From CAYPLH01 sp964411505 (GTDB lineage: Bacteria > Bacillota > Clostridia > CAYPLH01 > DUMO01), in the NCBI GenBank assembly GCA_964411505.1, contig CAYPLH010000005.1:79441-143440 (forward strand): 64,000 nt of DNA, read 5' to 3'. The notes under the pieces were generated by a model. The model saw only the letters and a list, made by a program, of their open reading frames with translations, made no database searches and was not told the origin of the DNA. The first letter of the stretch is position 1; every line of letters begins with the position of its first letter. The position numbers and the translations under genes were made by a program. Shown piece by piece: positions 60,538 through 64,000 of this stretch.

Positions 60538-61497
60538 TTATTTTTGAAGAAGGTGAACTGCAAAGCCTCCAACCTCGTCCTTAAGATAAACAGCAATCAT
60601 TGAACCATTTTTCTCTTTAGCTGTACTCATGTCTACTGAATATCCGTTTCTTTTTAGATAAGCTATTGCACGCTTTATACTGTTGGTTCTTATTGCAATA
60701 TGTCCATTTTTACCAAGACCCATGCTCTTGTTCACTTCAATTCCCGAACCTGCAAAATTGGAGCTGTTACCTTCCTTAAGCGGCATACTGAACATTGTGG
60801 AAAATGCTTTGGCAATATTAAGCGCGCTTTCTGCGCCATCGGTATTAATACCAATGTGAGCCATTTCAAATCCAAGCATAGTGTTAACTGCTTCTTTTGT
60901 AAGAGCAGTTATTTTTGCAAAGTCACCATTGGTAATAAGGTCATCTTTAACCATCCAGCTTCCGCCACATGCTAAAACTTTACCAAATGCTAGGTATTCA
61001 TTTACATTCTGCGCATTAATTCCACCAGTCGGTATAAACTTGACCATTCCATAAGGAGCACTCATTGCCTTCAAAGTTGCCAGACCACCAAAAGCTTCTG
61101 CAGGGAAGAATTTCACCACTTCAAGATTAAACTTAAGAGCCATTTCGATATCTGTCGGATTGCTTACACCAGGTGTAATAGGAATATTGTTATCCACACA
61201 ATATTTTACTACTTCAGGATTAAATCCAGGGCTTACAATAAATTTTGCTCCGGCAGCTATCGCTGATTTTACCTGTTCAATGCTAAGAACAGTACCTGCT
61301 CCAACCAGTAACTCAGGAAGCTCAGAGGTTAAATTTTTAATTGCCTGTTCTGCAGCAGCAGTACGGAAAGTAATCTCCGCTACCGGTAATCCACCATCAA
61401 TAAGCGCTTTTCCAAGAGGCACTGCATTTTTTGCATCCTCTATCTTTACTACTGGAACCAGACCTAGTTCACCAATTTTCTTTAAAACTTCATTCAC
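60538..61497 (-). CDS. eda: KDPG/KHG aldolase fused to a C-terminal VOC-like domain
   Basis: Residues 1-210 are the class I aldolase that splits KDPG into pyruvate and glyceraldehyde 3-phosphate: VPVVKIEDAKNAVPLGKAL, GLPVAEITFRTAAAEQAI with the Glu, and EVVKFFPAEAFGGLATL with the Schiff-base Lys. Residues 215-319 form a VOC/glyoxalase-like domain (FEMAHIGINTDGAESALNIA, GHIAIRTNSIKRAIAYL). This extended form exists in clostridia; the domain's role is unclear. GTG 61497 is eight bases after AAGGAG; an earlier GTG at 61506 touches the site. Confidence 0.88.
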   Translation of the reverse strand: MNEVLKKIGELGLVPVVKIEDAKNAVPLGKALIDGGLPVAEITFRTAAAEQAIKNLTSELPELLVGAGTVLSIEQVKSAIAAGAKFIVSPGFNPEVVKYCVDNNIPITPGVSNPTDIEMALKFNLEVVKFFPAEAFGGLATLKAMSAPYGMVKFIPTGGINAQNVNEYLAFGKVLACGGSWMVKDDLITNGDFAKITALTKEAVNTMLGFEMAHIGINTDGAESALNIAKAFSTMFSMPLKEGNSSNFAGSGIEVNKSMGLGKNGHIAIRTNSIKRAIAYLKRNGYSVDMSTAKEKNGSMIAVYLKDEVGGFAVHLLQK

Positions 61498-61706
61498 ACT
61501 TAACACTCCTTTTTTGGGTTTTCATCTTCATTTAATCCCAGATTTTTTATATTAATGTTATACTTGAGCCTTACACAAAACGTATTAGTTTTTTGTAAAT
61601 TAATTTATACTTTACCTTAAGAAATTCACTATGTAGCTTTCTTAAGGCAGCAATCACAATCCTACTCTGTTTAAAAAATTCTGTTCAAAATCGTTTTCAC
61701 TATGCC

Positions 61707-62675
61707 TTAGTTAAGTTTATTTACTGGATAGTTAGGCTGTCCTACTGTTAAAACAGCTTTAATATTTTCAGCTGCCTTGGTTTTTAGCTCCTTCATAGAA
61801 TCTTCACTGTACCAGCCTGCATGGTCAGTAAGAACGCAGTTTTCTATGCTCATAAATGGACTGTTTTTGTCAAGGGGCTCTTTGGTATGAACGTCTAGAC
61901 CTGCGCTGTTTATTTTGCCTTTTATAAGAGCATCTATCAAGGAACTCTCGTCAATAATCGGTCCTCTTGAAGTATTTACAATTATAGCAGTAGGCTTCAT
62001 TAAATCAAAAGCTTTACTGTCAATTGTCCCTCGTGTCTTATCGTTTAGTGGCATATGAATCGAAATAAAATCAGCTTCTTTTAAGGCTGTTTCCCAATCA
62101 GCTTTTTCAGCTCCCATATCCTGTATTGTTTTTTCATCCAGGAATGGATCGTATACAAGTACTTTCGAAAAGTTAAGGCCTTTTATCTTTCTGTAAAGGC
62201 AACGACCTATCATTCCAAACCCTAGGAATGCAAAAGTTTTGCCTGCAATACGGTATATCGGATCCTTGCTTCCAATGTTCCATTCGCCACTTCTAACCTG
62301 TCTGTCTCTTCTTGCCACTTTTCTTGCGCAAGCCATTATTAAAGCAAGAGCATGATCAGAAACCTCTTCAGCACAGTAGTCGGTAACATTTGCAACCCAA
62401 ATACCCTTTTGTGTACAGGCTTTAACATCAACATTATCATAGCCTACCCCATATCTTGCAATAATCTTGCACTTTTCCAGCTTTTCAATTACCTCTGCAG
62501 GCATGGGTGCGAGATTGCACAATACGGCATCCGCATCCTTGCATGCTTCCACAACTTCTTCCGGCGTTGAGCAGTTTTTGATAATCAGCTCAGCGTCGAT
62601 AGTGTCCAAAACCTTTTTTTCCTCTTCGTACTCGTTGTAACGGTCATCTGTTACAACTACTTTATATTTAACCAT
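61707..62675 (-). CDS. D-2-hydroxyacid dehydrogenase (CtBP-like)
   Basis: The 322-residue NAD-dependent enzyme has a catalytic domain and a Rossmann domain, AFLGFGMIGRCLYRKIKG (about 148-165). The catalytic set is in VNTSRGPIIDESSLIDAL (Arg), LDVHTKEPLDKNSP (Glu) and VLTDHAGWYSEDS (His). Reduction of a 2-keto sugar acid, such as 2-ketogluconate, would fit the cluster; phosphoglycerate or hydroxypyruvate cannot be excluded. GGAGG lies before the ATG. Confidence 0.85.
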   Translation of the reverse strand: MVKYKVVVTDDRYNEYEEEKKVLDTIDAELIIKNCSTPEEVVEACKDADAVLCNLAPMPAEVIEKLEKCKIIARYGVGYDNVDVKACTQKGIWVANVTDYCAEEVSDHALALIMACARKVARRDRQVRSGEWNIGSKDPIYRIAGKTFAFLGFGMIGRCLYRKIKGLNFSKVLVYDPFLDEKTIQDMGAEKADWETALKEADFISIHMPLNDKTRGTIDSKAFDLMKPTAIIVNTSRGPIIDESSLIDALIKGKINSAGLDVHTKEPLDKNSPFMSIENCVLTDHAGWYSEDSMKELKTKAAENIKAVLTVGQPNYPVNKLN

Positions 62676-62719
62676 TTCTCTACCTCCAGATATCTATAAT
62701 TAGTTTCTTTTAAATTCTA

Positions 62720-63781
62720 TTAAACTGTAATATTTTTTACCGATTTTCTCTCCACTAAAGATGGTTCCAGAGTAATTGATACCTCACCATAGTTACTGTC
62801 TTCCATCGAATCAAGTAAGGTTTTACACGCCAATCTCCCCGTTTCAAAGGATGGTTGATTGACTGTAGTAAGTGGTGGATTAATCATGGTAGAAACTTCA
62901 ATATTGTCAAAGCCTACTACTGACACATCATCAGGAACCAAGATATTATTATTCCACAATTCTCTTATTACACCAAATGCCGTCATATCATTTACTGCAA
63001 AAATTGCAGTAGGTCTTTCTTCTATTTCGAGAAATTTCTTTACAAGTCCTCTACCGTTTTCAAATTCATAAGTCGCATTTTCAAATTCTTCTTCTGTTTC
63101 TGAAATAATAATATTATTTTCATTAAACGGAAGCTCGTTTTTTAGTAAAGCTAGCTTGTACCCCTCCATAGTCTCGCGTCTGCTTTTCCTTGTAAGCGGA
63201 GCGCTAACAAAAGCAATGTTTCTATGACCATTTTTTATAAGGTGCTCAACAGCAATCATTCCGCCTTTTAAAAAGTCGAAACCTACTTTGTTACACTTAA
63301 GCCTATCAATATCTTGATCAAATACAACAATTTTAACCTCGTTTTCGATCATTTGCTTTAAAAACATGTGATTTTCGTCAATTGAGGATATAATTATTCC
63401 TTTAACCTGTTTTTGAACAAGTGATGTTATATACTTCTTTTCTGTGTCAGGATCCCTAAAAGAGTTGCAAAGAAGAATATTGTAGCTTCTTCGCCGCGCT
63501 TCAAGCTCAATACCTAAAATTACCTGCGGATAAAATGGGTTAGAAATTGTGGGTATTATTACACCTATATCCATGGATTCGCTTTTTTTAAGCATTCTTC
63601 CCAGACTATTTGGTAAATAGTTTAGCTTCTCAGCTGCTAGCAGAATTTTTTTTCTCATTTCTTCTTTGACCGGGTATCCACTGTTGCTGAGTACGCGCGA
63701 TACCGTCGCAGTAGATGTTTCTGCTTCCCTAGCTATATCATATATTGTAACTTTCTTCCTATGACTCTTCTTTTTATCCAT
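62720..63781 (-). CDS. LacI family repressor
   Basis: The 353-residue repressor has a LacI helix-turn-helix, VTIYDIAREAETSTATVSRV (residues 10-29), and a periplasmic-binding-like sensor domain, MDIGVIIPTISNPFYPQVIL and IFAVNDMTAFGVIRELW, that binds a sugar or sugar acid. It is upstream of the dehydrogenase by 44 bases, so it is probably first in the operon. GGAGA precedes the ATG. Confidence 0.9.
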   Translation of the reverse strand: MDKKKSHRKKVTIYDIAREAETSTATVSRVLSNSGYPVKEEMRKKILLAAEKLNYLPNSLGRMLKKSESMDIGVIIPTISNPFYPQVILGIELEARRRSYNILLCNSFRDPDTEKKYITSLVQKQVKGIIISSIDENHMFLKQMIENEVKIVVFDQDIDRLKCNKVGFDFLKGGMIAVEHLIKNGHRNIAFVSAPLTRKSRRETMEGYKLALLKNELPFNENNIIISETEEEFENATYEFENGRGLVKKFLEIEERPTAIFAVNDMTAFGVIRELWNNNILVPDDVSVVGFDNIEVSTMINPPLTTVNQPSFETGRLACKTLLDSMEDSNYGEVSITLEPSLVERKSVKNITV

Positions 63782-63901
63782 AAATGTCTCCGACTTTTAC
63801 TATGATATAGTAATCGTTTACTATTGTATTCTACTATAAATTGATTATACACGCAAGACATTATCTACAAACCTTTAATCTGCTTTTTTTTGAATTTAAT
63901 G

Positions 63902-63938
63902 AATGATATAGTGCAGCAACAGAACAGGCTAATTATTT
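63902..63938 (+). repeat. Dispersed AATGATATAGTG repeat, copy 4
   Basis: AATGATATAGTGCAGCAAC followed by AGAACAGGCTAATTATTT matches the copy at 32941 except for a T-to-C change and a one-base deletion next to another change. It lies in the tail after the LacI gene's upstream region, near the window end. Confidence 0.65.
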
Positions 63939-64000
63939 TGAGAAAACTAACGGTTCGTAGAATATAAAAATGCTAACGCTTTATATGCACCATCCGTGGC

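Overview
The window looks like chromosomal DNA from a low-GC, spore-forming, anaerobic Firmicute of the plant-polymer-degrading clostridial type (Ruminiclostridium / Clostridium cellulolyticum-like). That is inferred from A/T-rich spacers, strong AGGAGG-type ribosome sites, a T-box before valS, xylose and KDG sugar-acid operons, a Na+-translocating decarboxylase operon and many solo housekeeping genes. There are no rRNA or tRNA genes, no CRISPR array, no phage module and no intact insertion sequence.

Layout. 1-9.9 kb: the 5' part of pcrA (minus strand, cut by the window edge), hpf, a Gfo/Idh/MocA oxidoreductase, a cell-wall M15-type peptidase with a peptidoglycan-binding domain, a PrsA-like foldase, topB (plus strand) and a PHP hydrolase. 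10-22 kb: a YaaL-like protein, a metallophosphoesterase, a flavin reductase, pgi, nadE, valS with a T-box leader, a GH123-like protein and an L,D-transpeptidase. 22.5-31 kb: a broken argJ, an orphan cheW, an amidase, an HU gene, the shikimate genes aroC-aroK-aroA, an RlmL-type rRNA methyltransferase and radC. 31-41 kb: carbohydrate genes (AGE epimerase, Gfo/Idh/MocA oxidoreductase, TIM-barrel isomerase), an AlbA/Schlafen-type regulator with a striking operator, and an AraC regulator divergent from a CysD-like protein that precedes a beta-propeller protein. 40-45 kb: a YdjG/YdjI-like zinc-ribbon and SPFH pair, then prfC. 45-51.6 kb: a MITE, a DUF1902-HicA toxin-antitoxin pair, a collagen-like protein, the four-gene Na+ decarboxylase operon, a tiny membrane ORF, three exact-period 126-bp repeats and a zinc-ribbon membrane protein. 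52-64 kb: a xylA-xylB-xylR operon, an RluA enzyme, an RlmI/K-like methyltransferase, and a LacI / 2-hydroxyacid dehydrogenase / Eda / KdgK / LarA-like sugar-acid cluster.

How the genes work together. xylA and xylB feed xylulose 5-phosphate into central metabolism under a ROK repressor. KdgK and Eda convert 2-keto-3-deoxygluconate to pyruvate and glyceraldehyde 3-phosphate, and the LarA-like protein may epimerise a sugar acid upstream of them. oadA-oadG-carrier-oadB would turn decarboxylation into a sodium gradient. The three aro genes cover the last shikimate steps to chorismate.

The most unusual material lies between the genes: a modular palindromic repeat family (126-bp unit, present in tandem, as an inverted single copy and as a solo hairpin before topB), two MITE-like foldback elements (one with a perfect 8-bp target duplication), clusters of short hairpins with C-TNC-G tips, a dispersed repeat starting AATGATATAGTG, a DnaA-box cluster beside an 18-bp perfect hairpin, and two candidate ~30-residue membrane peptides with strong ribosome sites and TTG starts.
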